From: Clostridium sp. CAG:417
GTDB lineage: Bacteria; Bacillota_I; Bacilli_A; RF39; UBA660
Direction of reading: 5' to 3'
NCBI GenBank assembly: GCA_000432835.1
Contig: FR890371.1
Location: forward strand, 1 to 64,000
DNA length: 64,000 bases
Shown here: positions 50,469-60,325 of the stretch, piece after piece
How the letters are laid out: every line of letters begins with the position of its first letter
How positions within the stretch are numbered: position 1 is the first letter of the stretch
Made by a program: the position numbers and the translations under genes
The notes under the pieces: model-generated
Seen by the model: the letters and a program-made list of their open reading frames with translations, nothing else
Database searches by the model: none
Told to the model about the DNA's origin: nothing

Positions 50469-53420
50469 ATGTATTTAAAACAGATTAACGCATATGGATT
50501 TAAGTCATTTGCTGATAAAATTGATATTAAGCTTGATGATAAGATAACTTGTATAGTAGGTCCAAATGGAAGTGGTAAAAGTAATGTAGTGGACGCTGTT
50601 AGATGGGTTTTAGGAGAACAGTCTGTAAAACAATTACGTGGTGATGGTACTATGAGTGATGTTATTTTTTCAGGTAGTAAGTCACGTAAAGCTTTAAATG
50701 TTGCGACAGTAGAACTAGTTTTTGATAATAGCGATCATTATCTAAATGTTCCATATACGGAAATTTCTATCAAGAGAAAAGCTTTTAGAAGTGGGGAAAA
50801 TGAATATTTCTTAAATGGAGAAAGATGCAGATTAAAAGATGTTATATCATTACTGATGGATAGTGGTATCGGAAGGGAATCTTATAATATTATTTCACAA
50901 GGAGAGGTTGAAAAAATTATATCTAGTTCATCTCTTGATCGTCGTGTTATTATTGAGGATGCAGCGGGAGTTGTAAAATACAAAAAAAGAAAAGAAGAAG
51001 CCTTAAAAAAATTAGATAAGACACATACTAATTTAGATAGAGTGGAAGATATAATTAGAGAACTTCAGCAACAAGTAGAACCATTAAGAGAACAAAGTAA
51101 GAAGGCTCAGGAATACTTAGAAAATAAGAAAGCCTTAGAGAATTTAGAAGTAGCATTACTTGGGTATGATATATATAACGATAATGAAGAGAAAAAGACT
51201 TTAGCTGAGAAACTAAAAAAAATAGAAGATAAATTAGTTGAAGAAAATGTTACTACTAATAATAGTGATTTAAAAGTTTTAGAACAAAACAATTTACTTT
51301 CTAAAAAAGAAGAAGAATTAAGAGAGAATAATAAAGCGCTATTGGATGTTGTAGCCTTATGTGAAAAACTTAATAGTGAAAAGATGTTACTTCAAGAAAA
51401 AAGTAAAAATAGTGATAGTGATAATTCTTTACTACTTAGAAATAATCTTGAAGAAAGAGCCGAACTTACTTCTCAAATAAATGTTATGGAAGAGGAAATA
51501 TCTAGAATAAATGAAAGACTTAATTTACATAGTGAAAATTTGATTGCGGCTAATAAAGACATCAATAATATAAAAGATAAGAAGAAAATGAAAAATCAAG
51601 AATATTCACGTGTTGATCAAGAGTTAATAACTATCAATCATAAAATAGATTCTTTGAAATTAGAAATGGATAGTGGGGCTGGGCTTCCTTTGGCCGTTAA
51701 AAAAATATTGACAGATGATAGTCTTTTAGGAATTTATAATACTATAGGTAATGTGTTAGAGATAGATTCATTATATATTAAGGCTTTGGATGTTGCGATT
51801 AATAGCTCTAAAAACTTTATTATTACAGAAGATGAAGAAAGTAGTAAGAAGGCCATTAATTATTTAAAAGATAATCATTTAGGGAGAGCTACTTTTTTTC
51901 CACTTTCAGTTATAAAAAGTAGATATATAGATGATGAAGTTTTAACTCTTTTGAAACAAGATAGTTCTTTTATAGGTGTGCTTAGTGATTTGGTAAGATA
52001 TGATTGCAAGTTTAAAAATATTATTTTAAATCAGTTAGGAACAGTTGTAGTAGCAAGTGATATGGATGGGGCTATTCGTATAGGAAGAAGAATTTATCAT
52101 CGTTATAAGATAGTTACTTTAGATGGGGACGTCTTAAATGTTGGTGGTTCAATGAGTGGTGGTAGCTCTAATACCAAGTATAGGAGTGCAGTTACTATAA
52201 GACAAGAAATTGATTCCTGCGAAAAAAGAAAAGATGGTTTGTTAGAAGATAAAGAAAACTTGACTAATGAAATTAGTGAACTTACAAAAAATATTTCAGA
52301 ATTTGAAGAAAAATACTTTGTTTTATCTCGTGAAGAGGTAAACTTAAAAGAAGAGTTAAAAGAAAAGATGAAGTTGTTAGAAAGTAAAAATGCAACTTTA
52401 GAAAATATTAATAGAGAAATTAGTTCACTTGAAAATGCAAGTAGTAATAAAGTTAGTGAGAGAGAACAAGAACTTATTAATTTATATTATGAAAAGACAG
52501 GTATACGTGATAATCTAAAAAATAAAGTGGCATTATTAACACGTGAAATTTCTGATTTAAAGACTTCAATAGAAGAATTTAATGCAACATATAAACTAAA
52601 GACAGCTAATATAAGGACATTAGAAAAAGAACAAAATGATTTAAAGATAAGAATTAATAGATTAGATCTTAGACTTGATAATATGCTTAATACTTTGAAT
52701 GAGGAATATTCACTTACATTAGAAGCTGCTAGAGCAAAATATACTTTAGATATCGAAGTAGAACTTGCTAGAGAAAGAGTAAATTTATATAAGGGCAATA
52801 TACGTAAGTTAGGAATGGTTAATTTAGCATCTATTGAAGAGTTTGAACGGGTTAATACAAGATATGAATTTTTAAGTAAGCAAAAAGATGATTTACTTAA
52901 TGCTCAAGAGAATTTATTAGATATTATGAGGGAAATGGATGGCGTTATTGAAGAAGAGTTTAGTAATACTTATAAGAAGGTAAATAGTGAGTTTACTAAA
53001 GTTTTTAAAGAATTATTTTCAGGAGGTAATGCTTATCTTAAACTTACTAATGAGGATGATATGCTTACAACGGGAATAGATATTGTAGCGTCTCCTCCAG
53101 GAAAAAAACTTTCCTCTATTACACTATTATCAGGTGGAGAAAAAACTTTAACAGCGATTAGTTTATTATTCGCAATATTAAATGTTAGAGAAGTGCCATT
53201 CTGCTTATTTGATGAAGTGGAGGCAGCTTTAGATGAAGCAAATGTTGACCAGTTTGGAAAATACTTAGACAATTATAAAAATAAAACACAGTTTTTAATT
53301 ATTACTCATAAGAAAAAAACTATGGAATATGCAGATACTTTATATGGTATTACAATGCAAGAATCTGGTGTTTCTAAATTAGTAAGTGTAAAACTTAATG
53401 AACATGTAGATACAATATAA
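50469..53420 (+). CDS. smc: Chromosome partition protein SMC (short form)
   Basis: Start at ATG 50469 after TAAGGGTGATTG. 983 residues compared with about 1,180 in B. subtilis. Head: Walker A GPNGSGKSNVVDAVRWVLG (about 31-49), hinge domain at about 400-560 (GLPLAVKKILT...GSMSGGSS), C-terminal signature LLSGGEKTLTAISLLFAIL and Walker B FCLFDEVEAALDEANV. The two coiled-coil arms are each about 100 residues shorter than normal. It condenses and segregates chromosomes with ScpA/B. Confidence 0.93.
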   Translation: MYLKQINAYGFKSFADKIDIKLDDKITCIVGPNGSGKSNVVDAVRWVLGEQSVKQLRGDGTMSDVIFSGSKSRKALNVATVELVFDNSDHYLNVPYTEISIKRKAFRSGENEYFLNGERCRLKDVISLLMDSGIGRESYNIISQGEVEKIISSSSLDRRVIIEDAAGVVKYKKRKEEALKKLDKTHTNLDRVEDIIRELQQQVEPLREQSKKAQEYLENKKALENLEVALLGYDIYNDNEEKKTLAEKLKKIEDKLVEENVTTNNSDLKVLEQNNLLSKKEEELRENNKALLDVVALCEKLNSEKMLLQEKSKNSDSDNSLLLRNNLEERAELTSQINVMEEEISRINERLNLHSENLIAANKDINNIKDKKKMKNQEYSRVDQELITINHKIDSLKLEMDSGAGLPLAVKKILTDDSLLGIYNTIGNVLEIDSLYIKALDVAINSSKNFIITEDEESSKKAINYLKDNHLGRATFFPLSVIKSRYIDDEVLTLLKQDSSFIGVLSDLVRYDCKFKNIILNQLGTVVVASDMDGAIRIGRRIYHRYKIVTLDGDVLNVGGSMSGGSSNTKYRSAVTIRQEIDSCEKRKDGLLEDKENLTNEISELTKNISEFEEKYFVLSREEVNLKEELKEKMKLLESKNATLENINREISSLENASSNKVSEREQELINLYYEKTGIRDNLKNKVALLTREISDLKTSIEEFNATYKLKTANIRTLEKEQNDLKIRINRLDLRLDNMLNTLNEEYSLTLEAARAKYTLDIEVELARERVNLYKGNIRKLGMVNLASIEEFERVNTRYEFLSKQKDDLLNAQENLLDIMREMDGVIEEEFSNTYKKVNSEFTKVFKELFSGGNAYLKLTNEDDMLTTGIDIVASPPGKKLSSITLLSGGEKTLTAISLLFAILNVREVPFCLFDEVEAALDEANVDQFGKYLDNYKNKTQFLIITHKKKTMEYADTLYGITMQESGVSKLVSVKLNEHVDTI

Positions 53421-53450
53421 AGGTTTAAATTGACATTTAGACCTTTTTTT
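53419..53450 (+). terminator. smc terminator, loop contains next promoter -35
   Basis: AAAGGTTTAAA (53419-53429) pairs with TTTAGACCTTT (53436-53446), 11 bp with one G-U, T-run follows. The loop carries TTGACA. Confidence 0.85.
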
Positions 53451-53458
53451 GTTATAAT
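53430..53458 (+). promoter_or_regulatory. Promoter of the DnaJ-domain gene
   Basis: TTGACA (53430-53435) within the smc terminator loop, TATAAT (53453-53458), spacing 17. Confidence 0.8.
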
Positions 53459-53486
53459 TTGTTTACTTTTTGAGGGGGAAGGATAA

Positions 53487-54419
53487 ATGAGCTATAGAGA
53501 AGCTTTGATGATTTTAGGAATAAGTGAACCGTGTGATATGATAGAGTTAAAAAAGGCTTATCGAGAAAAAGCCAAAGCATTTCATCCAGATATTAATTTT
53601 TCTGATGTTGATAATAATACAAAAATGATGCAGTTGGTAAATGAAGCTTATTCTGTCATTAAGAATAGCAATCAAAGTCATATGGAAAAAGATAATGACC
53701 AAGTGTCTAAAGAAAAGGATAAATGGTCAAAATTTAGTCAACAAGAAAAAGAAATAATTAAAAGACTTTGTGCTGAGTTAGATATTTTAGTGATGGATGC
53801 AGCATTAGAGTATGAAAATGCCAAAAGAGAAGGATTTTTGGGAACATTTATTGATTGGTTAAACTTTAAGGTAGAACAGTTTCATAAATTTATGGATAAT
53901 TATGATCAAATAGAAGAGTTAGTAAAACAAATTGATGAATATAAAAATGTATCTTTTAGGTATATAGTTGATATTTATTTGCGTGAAGTAGAAAATGGTT
54001 ATGATGGTTCAATTGTTGATTTACTTAAAGAAAAAATAGAAATACAAAACCTTTGCCAGAGACTTGGAAAAAGTAAGACGGAGTTAATAAAAGAATATAG
54101 AAGTGAGTTTTTGGAAAAAGAAGACTTAACTTTTAGAGAGTGGATTAAAGAGAAGGCACAATTTATTAAACTATGTGACGAAGCTTTTATGAATCCTCTT
54201 CTTACTATGAATGAATTTATACAGTTTAAAAGCTTTAACCAATATAGTGGAACTATAAATGATTGGTTAAAACAAAAAATATTATGTAAAAAGTATAAAT
54301 GTTGTAGTGAAGAACTTTTAACTAAGATAGTTAAATATTATAGTGTTAATGGATTAGAAAATGAACTAGAGGATATTATAGCAAGTGATATTAGAGAAAA
54401 AGTTCATAAGAAAGACTAA
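53487..54419 (+). CDS. DnaJ-domain protein with C-terminal helical repeats
   Basis: 310 residues. J-domain at 1-65 with HPD (FHPDINFSD) to stimulate Hsp70. The rest is helical, with three or more repeats of the pattern YIVDIYLRE...FRYIVDIYL / SFREWIKEKAQFIKLCDEAF / TINDWLKQKI, not the zinc domain of true DnaJ. Likely a specialised Hsp70 partner. Confidence 0.8.
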   Translation: MSYREALMILGISEPCDMIELKKAYREKAKAFHPDINFSDVDNNTKMMQLVNEAYSVIKNSNQSHMEKDNDQVSKEKDKWSKFSQQEKEIIKRLCAELDILVMDAALEYENAKREGFLGTFIDWLNFKVEQFHKFMDNYDQIEELVKQIDEYKNVSFRYIVDIYLREVENGYDGSIVDLLKEKIEIQNLCQRLGKSKTELIKEYRSEFLEKEDLTFREWIKEKAQFIKLCDEAFMNPLLTMNEFIQFKSFNQYSGTINDWLKQKILCKKYKCCSEELLTKIVKYYSVNGLENELEDIIASDIREKVHKKD

Positions 54420-54466
54420 TTTGTAAACATAAAGTAAACTTTTTTTGCAAATATTACCCTATTTGT

Positions 54467-54495
54467 TTGACATATCCATTTTATAAAATTATAAT
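54467..54495 (+). promoter_or_regulatory. Promoter of the alpha/beta hydrolase
   Basis: TTGACA (54467-54472) and TATAAT (54490-54495), 17-base spacing. Confidence 0.85.
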
Positions 54496-54530
54496 AATAT
54501 GGTGTAGTTTAATGGAGGTAAAATTAAAGA

Positions 54531-55499
54531 ATGTTTTATATAATAGTAGGTATTTTCGTATTATTAGTAGTATTGGTAGTAACTTCAATTATTGTTGGAG
54601 ATAATTTTATAGAAAAGGCACTAGTTAGGGAGAAACCTAATAAAAGAGAATGTGATAGTGACTTATTTTATCTTAGTGTAGAGGCCTTTAAAAATTATAA
54701 TAAGTATAAGAGTGAAACTGAGAAATGGTTAAAAAAGGTAAAGCACGAAAAGATTAATATTAATTCTTGTAATCTTAAGTTGGTAGCATATCAATTTAGA
54801 AATAATAGCCATAACTGGGTTATTTTACTGCATGGTTATAAGGGAAAAAAAGAGGAAATGTTACATTTAGCAGAGTGGTATTATAATAATGGCTATAATG
54901 TCTTAGTACCAGATTTAAGAGGACATGGCGAAAGTGCCTGTAAATATATTGGTATGGGATATATGGATAGAATTGATATGTTAAATTTTATATCTTATAT
55001 TACAAATAGAGATAAGGATGCTAAAATAGTTTTACATGGTCATTCTATGGGAGCTGCGGCGGCTTTGTTTACAACGGGAATGAATCCTACAAATGTAGTT
55101 GCGTGTATTGCTGATTGTAGTTATACAAGTATCTTAGGAATCTTTAAAAGACAGATGAGATGTTTATTTGGGCTTCCAAGCTTTCCAATTTTAAATATGG
55201 CTAATTTTTCATTTATGCTTAAAAAGGATAGTTATAATTTGAGAAAAGCAAGTGTGGTTAAATTTGTAAAAAATAGTAAGATTCCAACTTTATTTATTAA
55301 TGGATCTAAGGATAATATGATACCTTTAGAAGAAATTGATACTTTATATAATGCTTTAGAATCAGATAAAGAAAAGATAGTATTTGAAGGAGTGGGACAC
55401 GCTCAATGTGAGTTGGAAGACTTTGATAAATATGCTAAGGTAGTTACAAAGTTTTTAAAGAAGTATATTAAAAATAGTAAGGAAGTCAAAAAAAAGTGA
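54531..55499 (+). CDS. Membrane-anchored alpha/beta hydrolase
   Basis: 322 residues with an N-terminal membrane segment (about 2-20) and the hydrolase fold: oxyanion/strand HGYKGKKEEM (about 101-110), nucleophile elbow GHSMGAAAA (Ser near 177), Asp in GSKDNMIP (about 276-283) and His in GVGHAQC. Substrate unknown; probably a lipase, esterase or acyl-transferase on the outer face or facing the membrane. Confidence 0.8.
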   Translation: MFYIIVGIFVLLVVLVVTSIIVGDNFIEKALVREKPNKRECDSDLFYLSVEAFKNYNKYKSETEKWLKKVKHEKININSCNLKLVAYQFRNNSHNWVILLHGYKGKKEEMLHLAEWYYNNGYNVLVPDLRGHGESACKYIGMGYMDRIDMLNFISYITNRDKDAKIVLHGHSMGAAAALFTTGMNPTNVVACIADCSYTSILGIFKRQMRCLFGLPSFPILNMANFSFMLKKDSYNLRKASVVKFVKNSKIPTLFINGSKDNMIPLEEIDTLYNALESDKEKIVFEGVGHAQCELEDFDKYAKVVTKFLKKYIKNSKEVKKK

Positions 55500-55529
55500 T
55501 TTCCTTTTTTTACTGGAACTACAAAAACA

Positions 55530-55558
55530 TTGACAAAATCACGATTTTGTGGTAAAAT
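55530..55558 (+). promoter_or_regulatory. Acyl-CoA synthetase promoter with palindromic operator
   Basis: TTGACA (55530-55535), TAAAAT (55553-55558), spacing 17. A perfect 8+2+8 palindrome, ACAAAATC-AC-GATTTTGT (55533-55550), fills the spacer between the two boxes, a position where a bound repressor would exclude polymerase. Confidence 0.7.
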
Positions 55559-55583
55559 TTAGCGCAAATAGGGGGGATATTTG

Positions 55584-57464
55584 ATGAGTATCAAAAATGT
55601 TTCAATAAAAGAGGAAAAACTTAGAGCTTTTCATTTAAGAAATTTAGCCTTAGGAAATATTTATGGGCCGTTAACAGGAAAAGCAAGTGTAGATAAACCT
55701 TGGCTTAAATATTCTAGTGAAGAAGAAATAGAGGAAAGTATTGTAGAAAGCGCTATTGGAATGAAGCACTCTATAGCTGAAGGAATGAGTAACAGTGCCA
55801 CAAAATATGCTCACCTAAACTCGTCTAGATATATAAAATCTGATATGACATATGAAAAAAGTAAGGAAATGGGAGATATGGTTGCTAAAGCATTAGTGGC
55901 TAGTGGGGTAAAAAAAGGAGATATCGTAACAGTTTGTCTTCCTTGTGTTCCAGAGTTTGGTTATTTTTTCTATGCTATTAATAAAGTAGGAGCTATTTCT
56001 AATTGGATAGATTTTAGAACTGGTGAAGCAGAGTTAGTAGAATGCCTTAATAATGTTAATTCTAAATTAGCAGTTACATTTGATGGTGTTTGTGAGAAAG
56101 TAAATAATTCTATAAAAAAACATAATGATACAAGTGAAAATAAAATTGAACAAGTCATTAAAGTTTCTCCGCAAGACTCTTTACCTCTTCCGATAGCTAC
56201 TATTATGAATATTAATGATAAATTACATAAAAATAATAGCCCTATTAAAGAAATAGAAATCCCTTATAAAGAATTCTTAAAAAAGGGAAAAGATGTTTTA
56301 GATTTTGATCCTGTTAAGTTTGATGCTGATGATACAGCTGTTATTGTTTATACTGGAGGAACTACAGGTACTCCTAAGGGGGTTGAACTTACTAATAAGA
56401 ATTTCAATGCTGTAGTACAAGGCTATAAAAATAGTAAAATAGATTTTAATAAGGGAGATTCATTCCTACACTTTTTACCACCATGGACGGCTTATGGAAT
56501 GGTTATTTACTATTTACTTTATCAAATGGGAGTAAAATGTATTTTTATTCCAAAGCTTGATCCTGCAACTTATGATAAATTAATATTAAGGGAACGACCA
56601 ACTCATACTACAGGTATACCTAAAAATCTGGATATTTTACTTGGAAGTAAAAATATTAAGGCTAACACAGATTTATCATTTTTTAAGACAGCTGCAGTTG
56701 GTGCTGATACGATGAATATAAATACCGAAATGAAGGTTAATACTTTTTTAGAAAAACATGGTAGTTGTGCCAAAGTCATTAAGGGGTATGGTGCTACTGA
56801 GGGAAATGGAACTATTGCTACAACATCTAATAAAATAAATAAGATTGGAAGCGTTGGAATTCCTTTTATAGGCAATAATATAGGTATTTTTGATATGGAT
56901 AATAATCAAGAGTTAACCTATGGTCAAAAAGGAGAGATTTGTTACTGTGGTGATTCAGTAATGAAAAAATACTATAATAATGATGCTGAAACAAAGAAAG
57001 TTTTGAAGATGCATGATGATGGAAAAGTTTGGATGCATTCGGGAGATATTGGCTATATAGATAATGACGGATTCTTATATGTAGTAGGAAGAATTAAAAG
57101 AATGTTTGTAAGATCTGGATTTAAATTATTTTCATCTGAAATAGAAAACGCTATTGGAAGTCATTATGCCGTTAAAAATGTCGCAGCCGTTGGAGTAGAT
57201 GATAGTATTGAGGGAAGCGTGCCAGTTGTATCAATTGTTTTAAAAGATGAATATAATAAAGATGGATTACGTAATCAGATATTAGAAGAAATTAATGATA
57301 TATGTAAGTATAAATTATTCGAGTATTATATGCCTTTAAATTACAGAATAGTAGATAATATTCCTTATACTAAAAATGGTAAAGTTGATTTCATGACGTT
57401 AAAGAAGGAATCACAGGAATACCTAAAACCAAATACAGAAAAAAATAAAATTAATGTTAAATAG
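55584..57464 (+). CDS. Long-chain acyl-CoA synthetase-like AMP-forming enzyme
   Basis: Start set at ATG 55584 (GGGGGG before it). 626 residues of the ANL superfamily: A3 motif VYTGGTTGTPKGVELT (about 262-277), A5 GYGATEGNG, A7/A8 SGDIGYIDNDG...VGRIKRMFVRSGFK, and A10 YTKNGKVD with the catalytic Lys. Loads a carboxylic acid, probably a fatty acid, onto CoA via an AMP adduct. Monocistronic with its own operator and terminator. Confidence 0.85.
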   Translation: MSIKNVSIKEEKLRAFHLRNLALGNIYGPLTGKASVDKPWLKYSSEEEIEESIVESAIGMKHSIAEGMSNSATKYAHLNSSRYIKSDMTYEKSKEMGDMVAKALVASGVKKGDIVTVCLPCVPEFGYFFYAINKVGAISNWIDFRTGEAELVECLNNVNSKLAVTFDGVCEKVNNSIKKHNDTSENKIEQVIKVSPQDSLPLPIATIMNINDKLHKNNSPIKEIEIPYKEFLKKGKDVLDFDPVKFDADDTAVIVYTGGTTGTPKGVELTNKNFNAVVQGYKNSKIDFNKGDSFLHFLPPWTAYGMVIYYLLYQMGVKCIFIPKLDPATYDKLILRERPTHTTGIPKNLDILLGSKNIKANTDLSFFKTAAVGADTMNINTEMKVNTFLEKHGSCAKVIKGYGATEGNGTIATTSNKINKIGSVGIPFIGNNIGIFDMDNNQELTYGQKGEICYCGDSVMKKYYNNDAETKKVLKMHDDGKVWMHSGDIGYIDNDGFLYVVGRIKRMFVRSGFKLFSSEIENAIGSHYAVKNVAAVGVDDSIEGSVPVVSIVLKDEYNKDGLRNQILEEINDICKYKLFEYYMPLNYRIVDNIPYTKNGKVDFMTLKKESQEYLKPNTEKNKINVK

Positions 57465-57488
57465 AAAGTGTTTTATAACACTTTTTTT
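57465..57488 (+). terminator. Acyl-CoA synthetase terminator
   Basis: AAAGTGTT (57465-57472) with AACACTTT (57477-57484), then T. Confidence 0.85.
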
Positions 57489-57530
57489 CATTTATATGAT
57501 ATACTTTTTATAGTAGTGTGAGGTGGTTAT

Positions 57531-60248
57531 GTGATAAGTGGTATTTCATTTATAGTATGTGGATTATGCTGTAGCATATTAATTATGGTGGCATACTTTT
57601 CTAAAAAGAGATTAAATAGTTATGAAAATAAAGTTTATTCATGGCTTATAATTAGTAATTTTTTTGGATTAGTTATAGAACTTTTCTGTAATATTACGGC
57701 CAAAGTTAATATTTTACCAGAGGCTTTTAATATTCTTTTAACTAAATTATATTTGATGTATTTAATTTTATGGATTATTTTGTTTACAAATTATATAATC
57801 ATTATTTCTGTTAAAGATTATGATAAGAAAAGAGTTAAGATTTTAAATTTTACTACTTTATTTGGATGTTTTGCTGGAATACTTGTTTTAATATGTCCAA
57901 TTACATTATTTCATAAAGGTAACATTTCTTATGCCTATGGTCCTGCAGTAAACGTATCTTATGTCATGAGTAGTTTATGTATTGTTTCTTGGATTATAAT
58001 GTTACTTCGTAATTATAAAAATATGAAATCTAAAAAATATATTCCTTTATTATTATTTATTGTTTTAGGAATGCTGGTTATTTTTATTCAATCAAGTAAT
58101 CCAGGAATTTTAATTATGACTGCAATGGAAACATATATTGTTCTTTTAATGTATCATACTATTGAAAATCCTGATATGAAGTTAATTAATGAACTTAAGT
58201 TGGCAAGAGAACATGCTGATAAAGCAAACGAGGCTAAGTCAGAATTTTTATCCAGTATGTCTCATGAAATTCGTACTCCACTTAATGCTATTGTTGGTTT
58301 TTCAGAGTGTATTAAAACAGAAAAAACTTTAGATGATGCTATAAAAGATGCTGATGACATAATTATGGCAAGTAATAACTTATTAGAAATAGTTAATGGT
58401 ATTTTAGATATTTCTAAGATAGAAGCAAATAAGATGGAAATAGTTAATAAAGAGTATCAGTTATTACCCGAAGCAGAAAATATTGCTAAACTAATGGAAC
58501 CAAGGATTGGAGAAAAACCAGTAGAATTAAAGACACACTTTGCTAAAGATATTCCGGCTGTTATGTATGGTGATATAGGAAAGATTAAACAAGTTATAAC
58601 TAATATTTTAACGAATGCAGTTAAGTATACAGAAAAAGGTGAAATAAACTTTAGTATTAACTGTATTAATAAAGATGAGGTATCTTCTTTAGTTATTTCT
58701 ATAGAAGATACAGGTAGAGGAATAAAACAAGATAAGATAGATACTTTATTTACCAAATTTAATAGACTTGATGAAGATCGTAATACAACACTAGAAGGAA
58801 CCGGACTTGGTCTTGCTATTACGAAATCATTAGTGGAAATGATGGGTGGAAAAATAATTGTTCAAAGTAAATATGGAGAAGGTTCTACATTTACAGTTTA
58901 TTTGAATCAAAAAATAGTTAAGATGCATGAACTTGAAACTTTGCCAACAGAAAATAAAATTAGTGATGATATTTCATTTAAGTCAACTAGAATATTAGTA
59001 GTAGATGATAATAAACTTAATCTTAAAATAATTGATAAAATAGTAAAGCGATATGGTATCGATACAGTATTAGTTGATAGTGGAGCGGCTTGTTTAAATC
59101 TTATTAACAATAATGAAAAGTTTGATTTAATTTTGATGGATGATATGATGCCAAAAATGAGAGGAACAGAAGTTTTTTCAAGATTAAAACAAATTAAAGG
59201 CTTTAATACTCCTGTAGTAGCTCTTACAGCGAATGCTTTGTCAGGAATGAGAGAAAGCTATTTAAAGGCGGGCTTTGATGATTATCTTGCTAAACCTATA
59301 GAAAAGAAAGAATTAATAAGAGTATTACAAGAATATCTAACTAAAAAGACTAATAACACTACTATTGAAACGTTAGATAGTAGTGACTCATCAAGTAACA
59401 ATAGTAGTAATGATAAAAGAATACTTATTGTAGATGACAATAAACTAAATATAAAAATAGCGGCAAACATAATGAAAAAATACAACTTTATAATAGAAGA
59501 AGCTTTAAGTGGTGAAGAGTGTTTATCAATGGTACAAAATAATAATTATGACTTAATATTTATGGATATAATGATGCCTAATATGGATGGAGTTGAAACA
59601 CTAAATAGATTAAGAAAAATGCCTGGTTTTAATACTAAAGTTGTAGCCCTTACTGCAGATGCTTTAGACGGCTCTAGAGAAAAATTCTTACAAGCAGGTT
59701 TTGATGAATATATTGCGAAACCTATAGATAAGGTTTTATTAGAGGAAGTTATTTCAAAATTTATAACTAAAGAGGTAGAAAAAGAAGAACATCATATTTT
59801 TGATGATAGTTTTCCTAAGGAGTGGCTTGATATGAGTAAACCCCTTAATGAGATCAAATTAAGTCAAGAAATAGAGGCAAGTGATAATTCTAATAATCCA
59901 GATTACTTAATTCAAAATGGAATAGATTTTAACCATGGCATATCTTTATTAGGAGAGAAAAGTATGTATGATGAAACGCTTAAAGATTTTTTAGCTGGAA
60001 TAGATGAGAGAATGGCTAAATTAAAAGAATATAAGAGTGATGGTAATTGTGCAGATTATGCCGTAGAAGCTCATGCTTTAAAAAGTGATAGTAAGTATTT
60101 AGGATTTACTAAACTAGCAGATGATGCCTTAAATCATGAAATGGCTGGTAAAAATAATGATAGATTATTTATAGAGAAAAATTATCAAAAATTAGAAAAA
60201 GAAGTAGAAAAAATAGTAAATATTACTCGCATTTATTTAGGAGAATAG
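57531..60248 (+). CDS. Hybrid sensor histidine kinase (7TM-HisKA-HATPase-REC-REC-Hpt)
   Basis: 905 residues, GTG start with AGGTGG. Seven hydrophobic helices (1-210) form the sensor; HisKA with His245 in SSMSHEIRTPLNAI; HATPase_c (about 335-465, N-box NILTNAVKY, G boxes EDTGRGI and GTGLGLAI); receiver 1 with Asp near 535 (LILMDDMMPK); receiver 2 with Asp near 682 (LIFMDIMMPN); C-terminal Hpt with His in EAHALKSDSKYLG (about 850). All four phosphorelay stations are in one protein. No response regulator with an output domain lies next to it. Confidence 0.88.
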   Translation: MISGISFIVCGLCCSILIMVAYFSKKRLNSYENKVYSWLIISNFFGLVIELFCNITAKVNILPEAFNILLTKLYLMYLILWIILFTNYIIIISVKDYDKKRVKILNFTTLFGCFAGILVLICPITLFHKGNISYAYGPAVNVSYVMSSLCIVSWIIMLLRNYKNMKSKKYIPLLLFIVLGMLVIFIQSSNPGILIMTAMETYIVLLMYHTIENPDMKLINELKLAREHADKANEAKSEFLSSMSHEIRTPLNAIVGFSECIKTEKTLDDAIKDADDIIMASNNLLEIVNGILDISKIEANKMEIVNKEYQLLPEAENIAKLMEPRIGEKPVELKTHFAKDIPAVMYGDIGKIKQVITNILTNAVKYTEKGEINFSINCINKDEVSSLVISIEDTGRGIKQDKIDTLFTKFNRLDEDRNTTLEGTGLGLAITKSLVEMMGGKIIVQSKYGEGSTFTVYLNQKIVKMHELETLPTENKISDDISFKSTRILVVDDNKLNLKIIDKIVKRYGIDTVLVDSGAACLNLINNNEKFDLILMDDMMPKMRGTEVFSRLKQIKGFNTPVVALTANALSGMRESYLKAGFDDYLAKPIEKKELIRVLQEYLTKKTNNTTIETLDSSDSSSNNSSNDKRILIVDDNKLNIKIAANIMKKYNFIIEEALSGEECLSMVQNNNYDLIFMDIMMPNMDGVETLNRLRKMPGFNTKVVALTADALDGSREKFLQAGFDEYIAKPIDKVLLEEVISKFITKEVEKEEHHIFDDSFPKEWLDMSKPLNEIKLSQEIEASDNSNNPDYLIQNGIDFNHGISLLGEKSMYDETLKDFLAGIDERMAKLKEYKSDGNCADYAVEAHALKSDSKYLGFTKLADDALNHEMAGKNNDRLFIEKNYQKLEKEVEKIVNITRIYLGE

Positions 60249-60325
60249 ATTACTATTTTCTTTTTGCTATTTTGATTGACTTTATTTATTTTTGAATTTA
60301 AAATGATAATAGGGTGGAGATAGTT

